Origin: Liquidambar formosana
Lineage: Eukaryota > Streptophyta > Magnoliopsida > Saxifragales > Altingiaceae
Reading direction: 5' to 3'
Assembly: GCA_039720395.1 (NCBI GenBank)
Contig: CM077831.1
Span: 13,731,803-13,795,802, forward strand
DNA length: 64,000 nt
The translations under genes and the position numbers were made by a program. Below the pieces are notes generated by a model that made no database searches, was not told the origin of the DNA, and was given only the letters and a program-made list of their open reading frames with translations. Positions within the stretch are counted from its first letter, which is position 1. Every line of letters starts with the position of its first letter. This document shows, piece by piece, positions 47,101-57,143 of this stretch.

Positions 47101-47271
47101 GAAATGTTCCAAGACATGATCCTCACCGTGGAAGACTCGACCATTGAAGAACTCCAGGGTTCATCCATTAGCCATGCTACCGTGCCATTCCTGAATTGGT
47201 ACCTTGAATGTGGTGTCATTGCGGAGATCCATGAAGAAGAAGACCTTGGCCTACCTGATAGCAGCTTGTAG
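44152..47271 (+). CDS. gag: Tat E Gag-protease (1039 aa)
   Basis: An open 1039-codon frame. A second in-frame ATG at 44218 (MADERTSEGH) may be the true start. The Retrotrans_gag capsid region spans about residues 170-340 (FKMPELEKFDGTG, WFLSLDENRTRTWEDI). Two YC.YH..GH...C motifs lie near 410-440 and 520-550, a Pro-rich and acidic linker follows, and a retropepsin with IDNGSALN lies near residues 768-775. The protein would build the particle and cleave the polyprotein. The segment between about 46873 and 47055 is unrelated to the linker in C and D. The stop codon overlaps a candidate splice donor, so a spliced mRNA would read on into pol. Confidence 0.9.
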   Translation: MLAWIRNPQGRLVSVESTHQTDMADERTSEGHFDLEACLKAIMAKLDHTAETSDTALKMAQENQQKMANLEQNGSKAHSSGIPHGAGTEEGPQSNENTKTRGESSSKPEVTDLEGEAKGKGSSSDSVLASKVEALERTIKGIRRADDMVDVRTLSLFPTARIPLQFKMPELEKFDGTGCPKTHLKTYVRAMHPRWATDELLAQMFHETLATSALKWFLSLDENRTRTWEDICNEFSEHYKYNTEVDVTRRDLETTKQGAHETFSAYITRWRQKASRMTDRPNEEDQIQLVVKNLLPVYHKHLFAHYFPNFKALIGAGTQVEDAINDGTIKTEEVRSRKTNFTGKNNAEFNTITQPIQPFSLNDVNPPRQFTDLFMPLERVLEKLISHDLLKPLDPRPPPNPLPKSYNENEYCKYHQSKGHATNRCIRLRHQVQDLIDKQVISPPTRPNVTRNPLPSHNNTPPPNTINAIGVESSRPRHPIRQYTPLPMTLTRLFTICRNNSLIMPLPPKPRPSTPHQYCQYHRAPGHDTEACSILKKIIQDLIDQKVLLLPKKSIQQELKERYEAGDPQVGLLGEASGKYDYYVLYSSPSPISDEPIVPSGWDDLPTEMENIDMIEWDDLMNDSEEVHDIWASDDELDHITRGGRHFKPPHLESENPLEDLEGQRRPSLQEEEDEVLRQLKKTNANITIWGLLMASHKHRQTVLKLLNQIQVPVDTSPEGLVHLVNPTPKNSTIVFTDVDLPKSGPSHSQALYVTVDTMGKRVPTVLIDNGSALNVCPLRTATVLGLGPTNFTPSGQTVRAYDNTRREVIGVVTLPLIMGPTEFRVEFQVLDVPSCFNLLLGRPWIHPAGAVPSSLHQKVKFPYEGAIVTLQGDYELKLAGVPICEIQPESAAIPLSGFDYVQCIEKELNESSRHYSSIKQYIPYTFYPSSDPAVADKSFGDRYFTEGPNPQSMTSWYHSIQDLYGSLKEEDWAENLDAGAMTEMFQDMILTVEDSTIEELQGSSISHATVPFLNWYLECGVIAEIHEEEDLGLPDSSL

Positions 47272-47438
47272 GTGTCTTAGTTTAGTAATATTTCCCTAAT
47301 TCAATAAGATGTATCTACTTAACTCACCTTGTGGAGTCATAGTATTGATACAGATTTGTTTGTTTTCCTTCTTTCTTTTGTGTGTCATTCCCATTATTCC
47401 TAGTCAATAAAGTGTGCTTTCTTTCTCTATATATGCAG
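47268..47438 (+). other. Candidate pro-pol intron, Tat E (171 nt)
   Basis: The donor is GTAGGTGT, which includes the first two bases of the gag-protease stop. The acceptor is CTATATATGCAG, preceded by a pyrimidine-rich CTTTCTTTCTC tract. Splicing joins residue 1038 to the pol frame 19 nt before its ATG, with no stop. Ogre elements are known to splice an intron at this position. Confidence 0.68.
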
Positions 47439-47457
47439 TGTCTCTTTTCTCTCCTCT

Positions 47458-50280
47458 ATGGATATTTATGGCATGGATATAGATCTTAGGAACGATGTCC
47501 CCCCGGAGCTCGTTGAGCAAAGGAAAAGGGGCGTCACCGAACCTAATATGGATGAATTGGAATCAATCAACTTAGGGACGAATGAATTGCCAAGAATAGT
47601 TAAAATTGGGAAAACCCTCTCCCCCGTTGAAAAAGAAAAGATGATCTCTCTCTTGAAAGCCAACATTATGGCTTTTGCATGGTCTTATGAAGACATGCCT
47701 GGCATCGACCCCGATATTGTGCAACACTATATCCCCACTAATTCCCTAAAGAAGCCGGTAAAGCAGAAACTCAGAAAATTAAAACCAGAATGGGCTCTAA
47801 AAGTAAAAGAAGAGGTAACTAAACAACTAGACGCGGGTTTCCTCCAAGTTGTGGAGTACCCCGAATGGTTGTCAAATATAGTGCCTGTGCCTAAAAAAGA
47901 TGGGAAAGTGAGGATGTGTGTCGACTTCCGAGATCTCAACGCCGCGAGCCCTAAGGATGACTTTCCTTTACCCCATATCGACGTGTTGGTAGATAGCATG
48001 GTGGGACATGCACTCCTCTCCTTCATGGACGGATTCTCCGGGTATAACCAGATAAAGATGGCGCCTCAAGACATGGAGAAAACAGCCTTTATCACGCAAT
48101 GGGGAACGTACTGTTACAAAGTAATGCCTTTTGGCTTAAGAAATGCTGGGGCTACTTACCAAAGAGCAGTTACGACCCTATTGCATGATATGATCCATAA
48201 GGAAGTCGAGGTTTACGTCGATGATATGATCGTGAAGTCCGTGGATAGGGAAGGGCATTTCAAGGCACTAGAGAAATTCTTAGAGCGAGCAAAAAAGTAC
48301 AATCTCCGTCTCAACCCACAGAAGTGTGCTTTCGGCGTCACTGCAGGCAAGCTATTGGGGTTTATGATCACTCAGAGAGGTATCGAAGTGGACCCAGGGA
48401 AGATAAAAGCTATTGTGGAGATGGAGCCGCCTAGCACTGAGAAGCAGATCCGAGGTTTTCTGGGAAGAGTTCAATACATAAGCCGATTCATTGCCAACTT
48501 GACCATGGTTTGCGAACCAATCTTCAAATTGCTTAAGAAAGGTGTGCCAAAAGTGTGGAACGAAGAATGCCAAGAGGCCTTTGAGACCATTAAGAGATAC
48601 TTGAGCAATCCTCCAATCTTAGTTCCCCCACGGCAAGGTGCGCCACTTTTGTTATACTTAACGGTCACCGAAACCACGACGGGAGCTATGTTAGCTCAAT
48701 ATCTTGAAGGGTCTACAAAGGAAAATGTCATTTATTACTTAAGCAAGAAAATGACAGACTATGAAGTGAAGTACAATGCAATTGAAAAGGCTTGTGTGGC
48801 ACTAGTATGGGCGACGCAGAAACTCCGACACTACATGATGTCCTTCGAAGTGTTCTTGATAAGTCGCATGGACCCATTGAAGTACCTGGTAGAAAGGCCA
48901 GTATTCTCATTCAGAACTGCTCGATGGTCAATTCTCCTCAATGAATTCGACATCAAGTACGTGAATCAGAAGTCTATCAAGGGAAGCGTCATCGCAGACT
49001 ACCTAGCCAGCTGTCCGGTGTCATCATCCGCTCCGTTCAACGATCAATTCCCAGATGAAGACGTGCTAGAGATTGGTAGAAAAACTTGGAGAGTATACTT
49101 CGATGGGGCAGCCAATAAGAAAGGTTATGGGATAGGAGTCCTGCTGGTCTCACCTGAAGAGGCATTTACACCGTTGGCGGTCAAGTTGGGGTTCGAAGCT
49201 ACCAACAACATTGCTGAGTATGAGGCCTGTATCCTAGCACTGGAAGCGGCACTTGAATTGGGGATCAAAGAATTAGAAGTGTTCGGGGACTCGGCGCTAA
49301 TCATTTATCAGATAAAAGGGGAATGGAAAACTCGAGATGAGAAGCTGCTACCCTACCATGCCTACCTGGAAGCTCTAACCAAGGAGTTCTCAGAGATAGA
49401 ATTTAACTACCTTTCAAGGAACAAGAACCAGTTCGCCGATGCCTTGGCGACCCTAGCATCCATGGTGGAGATACCTGAAGGGGGAAATGTGAAGCCGTTG
49501 GTGATAGAATGCCGAGACAAGCCTGTGTACTATTGTGCAATCCGAGGAGGAGAGGTAAATGATGGCCGTCCGTGGTTCCATGACATAAAGAAGTTCATTG
49601 AAGAAAGGGAATACCCAGAAGGAGCATCTCGTATCGATAGAAAAACCCTAAGGCGGTTGGCGAGTCACTATGTACTTTGTGGAGGAAAGCTATATCGGAG
49701 ATCATACGACGGGATCCATCTGCTGTGTGTCACCGAGGAGGAAGCCGAGCATCTGATTAAAGAAATCCATGAAGGGACAGGGGCTCCGCATATGAATGGC
49801 TATATGTTAGCTAAGAAAATCATGAGGTTAGGCTATTATTGGTCCACCATGGAAAGAGACTGCCACGCACATGTCAAGAAGTGCCACAAATGCCAACTGT
49901 TCGCCAGTGGACAACATTTGCCTTCTATGCCTTTAACGAGTATGTCGTCACCTTGGCCATTCGCGGTGTGGGGGATAGATATCATCGGACAGATCAAGCC
50001 AAAGGCATCAAATGGGCATGAATACATCCTGGTTGCCATCGACTACTTCACTAAGTGGGTGGAAGCAGCGTCCTTCAAGACCTTGAATTCCAAGAAGGTA
50101 GCACAATTCATACAGCACAGCATCATCTATCGATATGGGGTACCGCATGAAGTTATCTCAGACAATGGCCAGCACTTTCAGAAAGAAACCCATGAGCTCT
50201 TGCAAAAGTACGGCATAGTTCACCATCTGTCATCACCATACCGTCCTCAGACTAATGGAGCGGTGGAAGCAGCTAATTAA
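47458..50280 (+). CDS. pol: Tat E pol: RT, two RNases H, integrase (940 aa, 3' truncated)
   Basis: An open frame of 940 codons. RT lies at about residues 130-330, with VDFRDLN and the catalytic YVDD near 252-255. The gypsy RNase H is at about 390-520 and the archaeal-type second RNase H (WRVYFDGAANKKG) at about 543-680. The integrase zinc finger (H..H..CHKC) is at about 765-815, and the core carries GIDIIG, ISDNG and GAVEAAN, so all three DDE residues are visible. The frame ends two codons later because copia G sequence is joined; about 120 C-terminal residues present in C are missing. Reverse transcription functions look intact, but integrase is not complete. Confidence 0.9.
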   Translation: MDIYGMDIDLRNDVPPELVEQRKRGVTEPNMDELESINLGTNELPRIVKIGKTLSPVEKEKMISLLKANIMAFAWSYEDMPGIDPDIVQHYIPTNSLKKPVKQKLRKLKPEWALKVKEEVTKQLDAGFLQVVEYPEWLSNIVPVPKKDGKVRMCVDFRDLNAASPKDDFPLPHIDVLVDSMVGHALLSFMDGFSGYNQIKMAPQDMEKTAFITQWGTYCYKVMPFGLRNAGATYQRAVTTLLHDMIHKEVEVYVDDMIVKSVDREGHFKALEKFLERAKKYNLRLNPQKCAFGVTAGKLLGFMITQRGIEVDPGKIKAIVEMEPPSTEKQIRGFLGRVQYISRFIANLTMVCEPIFKLLKKGVPKVWNEECQEAFETIKRYLSNPPILVPPRQGAPLLLYLTVTETTTGAMLAQYLEGSTKENVIYYLSKKMTDYEVKYNAIEKACVALVWATQKLRHYMMSFEVFLISRMDPLKYLVERPVFSFRTARWSILLNEFDIKYVNQKSIKGSVIADYLASCPVSSSAPFNDQFPDEDVLEIGRKTWRVYFDGAANKKGYGIGVLLVSPEEAFTPLAVKLGFEATNNIAEYEACILALEAALELGIKELEVFGDSALIIYQIKGEWKTRDEKLLPYHAYLEALTKEFSEIEFNYLSRNKNQFADALATLASMVEIPEGGNVKPLVIECRDKPVYYCAIRGGEVNDGRPWFHDIKKFIEEREYPEGASRIDRKTLRRLASHYVLCGGKLYRRSYDGIHLLCVTEEEAEHLIKEIHEGTGAPHMNGYMLAKKIMRLGYYWSTMERDCHAHVKKCHKCQLFASGQHLPSMPLTSMSSPWPFAVWGIDIIGQIKPKASNGHEYILVAIDYFTKWVEAASFKTLNSKKVAQFIQHSIIYRYGVPHEVISDNGQHFQKETHELLQKYGIVHHLSSPYRPQTNGAVEAAN

Positions 50281-50660
50281 ACCCTAATTCTATTAATGCA
50301 TTAATTAATAACTAAACCTAGGAATTAATGTGTATAACCTAGGGTTAAATGATTGGTCATTAATGACCAATCATGATCATTAAAGGTTTAGTAATTAATC
50401 ATTGGCATTTAATAGGTTTAAGGTTTAGGGTTTTTAGAAACCCTAATTAGTGCATATTAATCAGGTGTAATTAATATCCTAGGTGGCATTAATTAAACCC
50501 TAATCCTAATCATTAATACCGTATAAACCTAGGGTTTAAGATTGGTCATTAATTGACCAATCATAAGGCATTTAATGCATTAGGGTTACACTTAGGGTTT
50601 AGAGTTAATGCACTTAGGGTTTAGGGTTTTAGGAAACCCTAATGCACTAAATAATTAATA
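50280..50660 (+). repeat. CCCTAAA/palindrome block, copia G (partial)
   Basis: Truncated counterpart of 5115-5710 in inverse orientation. The perfect palindrome is at 50350-50373 and a one-base-decayed one lies near 50540-50563. Confidence 0.7.
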
Positions 50661-51870
50661 TAATGATTTTATTTAATTCCGAAATTGATTATTTAATTAA
50701 TATTGATTAATTTTATAATGTTTTAAATGGTTTAAAACACAATTTAGGATTGAATTAAAATTTGGAATTTTTTAATTAAATGAAATTGTTTTGTTTAATT
50801 AAAGAGACCCTAATATTTGATATTAGAGTTCAATTAGGGGACTTTAAATGTTTCAATTGATTTGATTAATTGAAATTAAATGTCTTAAATGTTAAGACTT
50901 AATTAATTCTGGAAATTATGCATATCCTAATAAGATTAGGACACATTAATGAGATTAATAAAAACCAATCAATGGAGTTACCATAAATGCCCATATGTTT
51001 ATTGCCTACAGTTATTTCCTTTATTATGCAATGTGATTGTATGGTTATGGATGGATGATGATTATGGACTATACCTTTAAACCAATTGTGATTGGCCGTC
51101 TTATGAATGGGTTGTATTAATTTTTCAAGAGTTGTTAATTTTTGGTGATGTATTATTTATTTGGGGCTTGCATGCCACCTTCTTCTCTCTCTCTATCATT
51201 CTCTTATGTACCCCACATTCCCCTTATGTATCCCTTTCTTTAAATTATGTAAATATTATGTAATCGAGAGCGCACTAAGGAGCATGGTGGACCTAAAGGA
51301 ACATGGTGGAGCCCAATAAGCCTATAGTGGAGACCATGAAGCTAATGGAGGAAATTGAAGGACTTGAAAGCTTGGAGAAGATTTTCAAGAGTGCATGCTA
51401 TGTTTCGAATGAATGTTTTACGATCACCTACACCCACCTTAGACCTAGGATTCAATTCATTGGCTTGGATTGAATCCTCTTAAAGTCCATAATCATCATA
51501 GTGGAAGCTTTTAATGGGATTAATAGAAATAGCTCCAAATCCAAAGATCGTTATATGTCACCTTATAGTGACTAATATCGATAAGTGGACTACATATATA
51601 TAATGTTGTTATATATTTCTTATTTAAATGCGTGAGATGTATGTTAGATTAGTTAATTTGATGAGACCCTTAAAACCCCTCCCTTTTAATATTAAGTTGG
51701 AAATGGAGAATACATTAGGGAATGGATTCTTCATTGCCTTCCATCATTACAAGATCATCTAACGTCCCTTAATGTGGGTACCTGGCTGCAGACATGTAGA
51801 AGCTACCCATATTAAAGATATTACTTGAAACTATCACATATAGAGATATCATGGGGTGCCTAAACTGGTG

Positions 51871-52086
51871 TATACCAAGAAACTATAATGTGAGGTATAT
51901 ATTTGGCGAAACATACTTGTGTGAATGATGGGTTTAACTTAACTAGGGAAGTATTCCAAGAAACTATAATGTGAGGAGTATGTACCCTAGAGGCAAAATG
52001 ATTGGAACTTGCTTATGAAGCAATATACAAGGAGTTGTCTTCTTATTGTGGGTTAGAAGTCAAGAAACTATAATGTGAGGCTTCTA
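51871..52086 (+). other. Three shared-loop hairpins, copia G
   Basis: All three loops read AAGAAACTATAATGTGA, different from A and B but identical to each other. Stems: 51871-51876 with 51894-51901; 51943-51990 with CTAGGG/CCCTAG outer arms; 52054-52059 with 52081-52086. They lie 170-390 nt upstream of the gag ATG. Confidence 0.75.
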
Positions 52087-52257
52087 GGTTACAGTGGGAC
52101 CCCAATCCCCATTAGGAATAAGATTCCCGAATTCTATTAGAGGGTGTATAGAATTTGATAAAATAGTGGGAGGTACCATATGATTAAAGACTCGATCATT
52201 ATGGATTAAAAATGAAATCTAATTCTCTATTTTAATTTTTATAAGTAGTTCATTGAA

Positions 52258-52806
52258 ATGGCTCACCTCAACCCGCTATCCAAAATATTGGACACCAACC
52301 GTTTGACTGGACCAAATTGTCTTGATTGGCTTAGGAATCTAAAAATTGTTTTGGATTCCAAGAATCTTACCTATGTACTTCATAATCCACTTCCCATTGC
52401 TCCTGCTGAGGCTACAACTCAGCAAGAGAAAGATGCTTACCAGAAGCGCATGGACGACGATTTCATGGCAAGGTGCTATATGATGGTATTTATGAGTCTC
52501 GAGCTTAAGAAGCAACACGAGTCCATGGGAAGTGCTTACGAGATTTTTATCAACATACAAGAGTTGTATGGGAAAGAATTTTTGCTTGAATTTAATGAAG
52601 CTGCTACTTCCAAGTCTAAGCTCAAGCCTAAGGGCAAGGGTATAGGCAAGGATAAGAGTACCCGGAGGAAGAAGAAAGGTAACAACAAAGCCAAAGGAAT
52701 ATGTTTTCACTGCGGCAAGGATGGGCATTGGAAACGTAACTGCCGAGAGTATCTGGATACTCTAAAGAACCGACCTTCGAAAGGTATGGATCATGCTCTA
52801 AACTAA
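52258..52806 (+). CDS. gag: Copia G Gag, internally deleted (182 aa)
   Basis: Same architecture as the Gag of B: N-terminal capsid part (MAHLNPLSKILDTNRLTGPN), the in-frame deletion after ELYGKE, a basic linker (KPKGKGIGKDKS) and a CCHC knuckle (CFHCGKDGHWKRNC). The frame is open, which together with B suggests that the short protein was carried by active copies. No protease follows. Confidence 0.85.
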   Translation: MAHLNPLSKILDTNRLTGPNCLDWLRNLKIVLDSKNLTYVLHNPLPIAPAEATTQQEKDAYQKRMDDDFMARCYMMVFMSLELKKQHESMGSAYEIFINIQELYGKEFLLEFNEAATSKSKLKPKGKGIGKDKSTRRKKKGNNKAKGICFHCGKDGHWKRNCREYLDTLKNRPSKGMDHALN

Positions 52807-52876
52807 ATATTAGTTGCATAGAGCATGATAGTTCTAAATTGAATGCTAATAATCTTAATAGAACAAAATATACATA

Positions 52877-53640
52877 GTGATGTATGAAGAGGTTTCTCTT
52901 ATTTTACAACCTTTACCGATGATTCATTCTAGGTTTGGGTGTGTATACTTAAAGAAGTACAAATCTGAATCATTTGAAAAGTTCAAAGAATTCAGATATG
53001 AAGTAGATAAACAAACTAGTAAAAGTATAAAGCTTTTCGATTGGATCGAGGAGGCGAATATTTAACTGGTGATCTTTCAGATCAACTTGTTCAAATAGGC
53101 ATTCTATTCTAATGGACACCTCTTAGAACACCATAACTAAATGGTGTGTCAGAAAAGAGGAAGAGGACCTTATTGGATATGGTCCAATCCATGATAAGTT
53201 ACAACGACCTAATATTATCCTTATTAGGATATGTCCTAGAAATTGCCACGTACCTGTGAAACAGAGTTCAAACCAAGGCTGTCCCTTAAGACCTATATGA
53301 GATATGGAAAGGGAAGCACCAAACCTTAAGCATGTTAAGGTATGGGGTTGCACTGCATATGTAGAGACACATAATGTAACCAAATTGGAAATCAAGATAA
53401 CTTAAATGTAGGTTTGTGGTTTATCCTAAAAGGAGTTTAGGATATCATATCTATCGTCCTGATGAACAAAACTTTTGTTAGTAAGTTTGCAGTCTTTCTT
53501 GAAAAAGAGTTTATTCAAGAATGAGGCAATAACAGGAAAATAGAACTCAAAGAGTTGTCTAATGAGACACAAACCAACATTGATGCAACCCCTGTCTTTG
53601 TTGAGACATAACCCATTATTGTACCATGATTGTACAAAGG
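52877..53640 (+). pseudogene. pol: Copia G integrase core remnant
   Basis: It opens MMYEEVSLILQPLPMIHSRFG with FKEFRYEVDKQTSKSIK. After frameshifts it continues with RRT-LLDMV, EIWKGKHQTL and YPK-SLGYHIY words and a C-terminal EKEFIQE. It is damaged in several places. Confidence 0.75.
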
Positions 53641-54520
53641 GTTAGTGGGAGTGCAATTACATTTATGGTCCTATAAGTGAATGACGTTCTACTTATTAGG
53701 GAATAATGTAGAGACGTTGTCAAAAGTGAAAAATTGGTTTTTCACAGAGTTTCTCCATAAAAGATTTGGAAGAAGCATCCTATATTCTGGGAATAGAGGT
53801 CCATAGAGATAGATCTTAAAGGATGCTAAGTCTTTCCCAATCGATGTATGTAGACAAGATTTTGAAAGGGTTCAAAATGCATGATTTCAAAAGAGGTCTA
53901 ATTCCTATCAGACATGAAATCAAGTTGTCTAAAAGCATATGCCATGCTGTGTACATTACCAGATATCAGTTTTGCTGTAAATGTTACGAGTAGATATCAG
54001 GTAGACCTAGATAAGGTATACTAGGAAGCAGTCAAAGCTATCCTTAAGTACTTCAGAAGAACTAAAGGACCTATGCCTTGTCTATGGAGAAAGAAACTTG
54101 GAAATGATTGGTATAACAGATTCAGATTTTCAATCTGACGATGATGATAGGAGATCAACATCGAGGTGTGTTCTCACCTTAAATGGTGGAGTTGTAAATT
54201 TGAGCGCATTGCTGCATATTTGGATGAGTAAGTTCATTGCAGAACTAAGAGTGGTTCCTGACATTGAGAAGCCTTTACTATTGTTTTTGTGACAACAATG
54301 GGGCTATTGCTTAAGACAAGGATCCACGGTCTCATCAAAAGTCCAAACTTTAAGTGGCGATTCCAAGTGATTAGAGAGATCATTGGAAGAGATGACATAT
54401 ACATATAGAAGTTTAATACAACAAAGAATAAAGAAGACCCCTTCACTAAGGCTATGACCCAAGTGTGTTGGATCACCGCCGACAGGATATGGGTATGAGA
54501 TACATAGTGGATTAGCTATA
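53641..54520 (+). pseudogene. pol: Copia G RT end and RNase H remnant
   Basis: It begins at a decayed YVDD box (VNDVLLIGN near 53680-53700) joined directly to the integrase linker. It then runs through LGIEVHRDRS, ICHAVYITRYQ and DSDFQSDDDDRRSTSR to the RNase H end. The deletion junction is the same as in A. Stops are frequent. Confidence 0.75.
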
Positions 54521-54535
54521 GTGCAAGTGGGAGAT
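54521..54535 (+). other. Polypurine tract, copia G
   Basis: GTGCAAGTGGGAGAT directly before the LTR. Confidence 0.85.
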
Positions 54536-56226
54536 TGTTAGGATTATGCCCTAGAGCCAATCATAGAGATGATTGTTTAGGGATTAGGAACAATCATTTG
54601 ATTTCATTTATGCATGTCACATTTATTATTGATTTAATAAAAGGGCTTATTCTATTATGTTCATATGCATCATTTATATTTACATAATATGTCCATGGAG
54701 TTAGAGTTGAGAATATGAAATTACAAAGTGTTGTAATTTTGAGAATGTAAATATATCTCTGTACTAAACTCCTAAAGCATTCCTGGTTGAAGGTTCACTA
54801 TGATGGACAGTAATGAACCATAGGACTAGCACTTGTTAGGTTGACTCTATAGGAGGATAGCTAGTCTCAAGCTATTTGTGTGGAGACACTACAACCAACA
54901 AGTGGGTGCTTATTATAAGAATAGGTACACTGAATGTGACCAAAGATATGAGATAAACTGAATGGAGTTTTAACCTGCCTGTCAATCAGTTTCTCATTGT
55001 TATAGTGGTATAAGTAATCCTTAGACCTGAGACACCATGGTTGTCTTATGCATATAGCTTTAGAAGTTTGATAACACTAAGTACAGATCCTATTCAGGGG
55101 TCTGTAAGGGTGTTCATTGGCCCTACTGCTATGTGTGTGAAGGCATGTAAGGGATCAACAAGGAATCCATCACTCTTAGGAAAAAGGGAGTGAATGTCTC
55201 ATGTAGCATTCATTGAATATAACTCATTAAATCCATGGGCCCATGGTAAAATGAATATGGAAAGGAGTTTCCATAAGTTCATCATTGAGTTGATATTAAT
55301 GAATGAGTATAAAGTAATTGAACTAGGGACTTGACAGACTTCCATGTCCTATTAGTTCAATTGGAGACATTATGTTGATGGAAGGATAGAATTGTAACCT
55401 ATAAACTATAATAGAAGGGTTCTTTGTAAATTACTATTCACCTCATTAAGGACCACACCATGAGCCATATGCTAGGTGTTACTCATGGTTAGTAGAAGCG
55501 CTAATTGATATAAATGAGTTATAATCAATTAGGGAATTGAAAGGAGTTTCAATTAGACCCTTAATGGAAAGTGTTCCATTGTGCACAACATGTGCTATTC
55601 CTATTACTTGATGATGAGAACCCAATGGGTCACACACTGATCATGCTAAGAGAGCTTGATAGTCTATGAGAGAAAGGGTATAAGTGATTAAAGAAAAGTT
55701 CTTTAAGAGTCCAATTTGTATTTGATATAAATTAGAGGGGTTATAATGCAATTTAGAGAAATTGCATTAAAACCCTAAAAGGGATTCTCCCCATGGCCGG
55801 CCCCTTTAGTGGGGGCAATATATATCATGTGATGATGTATGACATCATCACTTGATACACTCTAAGCCTTAGCCGTCTAGCCCTAAGGAGGCTCTCTCTC
55901 TCTCTCCCTCTTCTCCACCTCTAGCAACAACAAAGAAGAAGAAAGAAAGGACTTCAAGCTCAAGCTAAGTGTGGATGCCGTTGGAGGCAGCACACTTAGG
56001 CTGCTCATTCACCGCTGTCCGGAGACAAAGCTTGGAGCAAAAAGGAGAAGACAAAGCTTAGAGCATAAAGGAGAAGACCATTCATCAACTGTAAGTAACC
56101 CTAACTCTCTTGGTAGTTAGGTTATAGTTTTTGTATTAAGCATAATTAAGATTCATGGGTTTGGGAATCGTAAGAAAATTTTTATTCCACCTTTGTATGT
56201 TTTCCTCCCTAGTTAGATTCCCAACA
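54536..56226 (+). repeat. Copia G 3' LTR (1691 bp)
   Basis: Family termini TGTTAGG and CCCAACA. An ATATATATC TATA-like box lies near 55818-55826, and a perfect GTAAGT donor-like site at 56091-56096. Confidence 0.92.
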
Positions 56227-57143
56227 GTCCTTAATGAGGTGAATAGTCATTTACAAAGAACCCTTCTGTTATAGTTTATAGGTTACAATTACATCCTTCC
56301 ATCAACACAATGTCTCCAATTGAACTAATAGGACATGGAAGTCTGTCAAGTCCCTAGTTCAATTACTTTATACTCATTCATTAATATCAACTCAATAATG
56401 AACTTATGGAAACTCCTTTCCATATTCATTCTACCATGGGCCCATGGGTTTAATGAGTTATATTCAATGAATGCTATATGAGACATTTACTCTCTTTTTC
56501 CTGAGAGTGATGGATTCCTTGTTGATCACTCACATGACTTCACACACATAGCAGTAGAGCCAATGAACACCCTTACAGACCCCTGAATAGGATCTGCACT
56601 TAGTGTTATCAAACTTCTAAAACTACATGCATAAGACAACCATGGTGTCTCAGGTCTAAGGATTACTTGTACCACTATAACAATGAGAAACTGATTGACA
56701 GGCAGGTTAAAACTCCATTCAATTTATCCAATATCTTTGGTCACATTCAGTGTACCTATTCTTATAATAGGCACCCACTTGTTGGTTGTAGTGTTTCCAC
56801 ACAAATAGCTTGAGACTAGCTATCCTCCTATAGAGTCAACCTAACAAATGCTAGTCCTATGGTTCATTACTGTCCATCATAGTGAACCTTCAACTAGGAA
56901 TGATTTAGGAGTTTAGTACAGAGATATATTTATAGTCTCAAAATTACAACCCTTTGTAATTTCATATTCTCAACTCTAACTCCATGGACATATTATGTAA
57001 ATATAAATGATGCATATAAACATAATAGAATAAACCCTTTTTTAAATTAATAATAAATGTGACATACATAAATGAAATCAATTGATTGTTCTTAATCCCT
57101 AAACAATCATCTCTATGACTGGCTCTAGGGCATAATCCTAACA
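56227..57143 (-). repeat. Partial copia LTR H, inverted relative to G
   Basis: 917 bp of the same LTR family on the minus strand, starting TGTTAGG at 57143 and cut at 56227 where the LTR of G ends. It corresponds to 7798-8715. G was probably inserted inside this LTR and the other half was lost. Confidence 0.88.

Larger units (their letters stand above)
39004..50277 (+). mobile_element. Tat element E (plus strand, 3' truncated)
   Basis: It comprises a partial 5' LTR (39004-41270), an inserted truncated copia F (41271-43692), leader (43693-44151), an open gag-protease frame, a candidate intron and an open pol frame. It breaks off in the integrase core at a junction with copia G that shares the microhomology TAAT (50274-50277). 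Its 3' half, 3' LTR and any accessory genes are lost. The coding part is the best preserved Tat copy here. Confidence 0.85.
50278..56226 (+). mobile_element. Copia element G (plus strand, 5' truncated)
   Basis: It begins inside the leader repeat block. It then has the hairpin cluster, short gag, integrase and RT/RNase H remnants, polypurine tract and a full 3' LTR (54536-56226). The 5' LTR and primer-binding site are lost at the junction with E. Confidence 0.88.
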
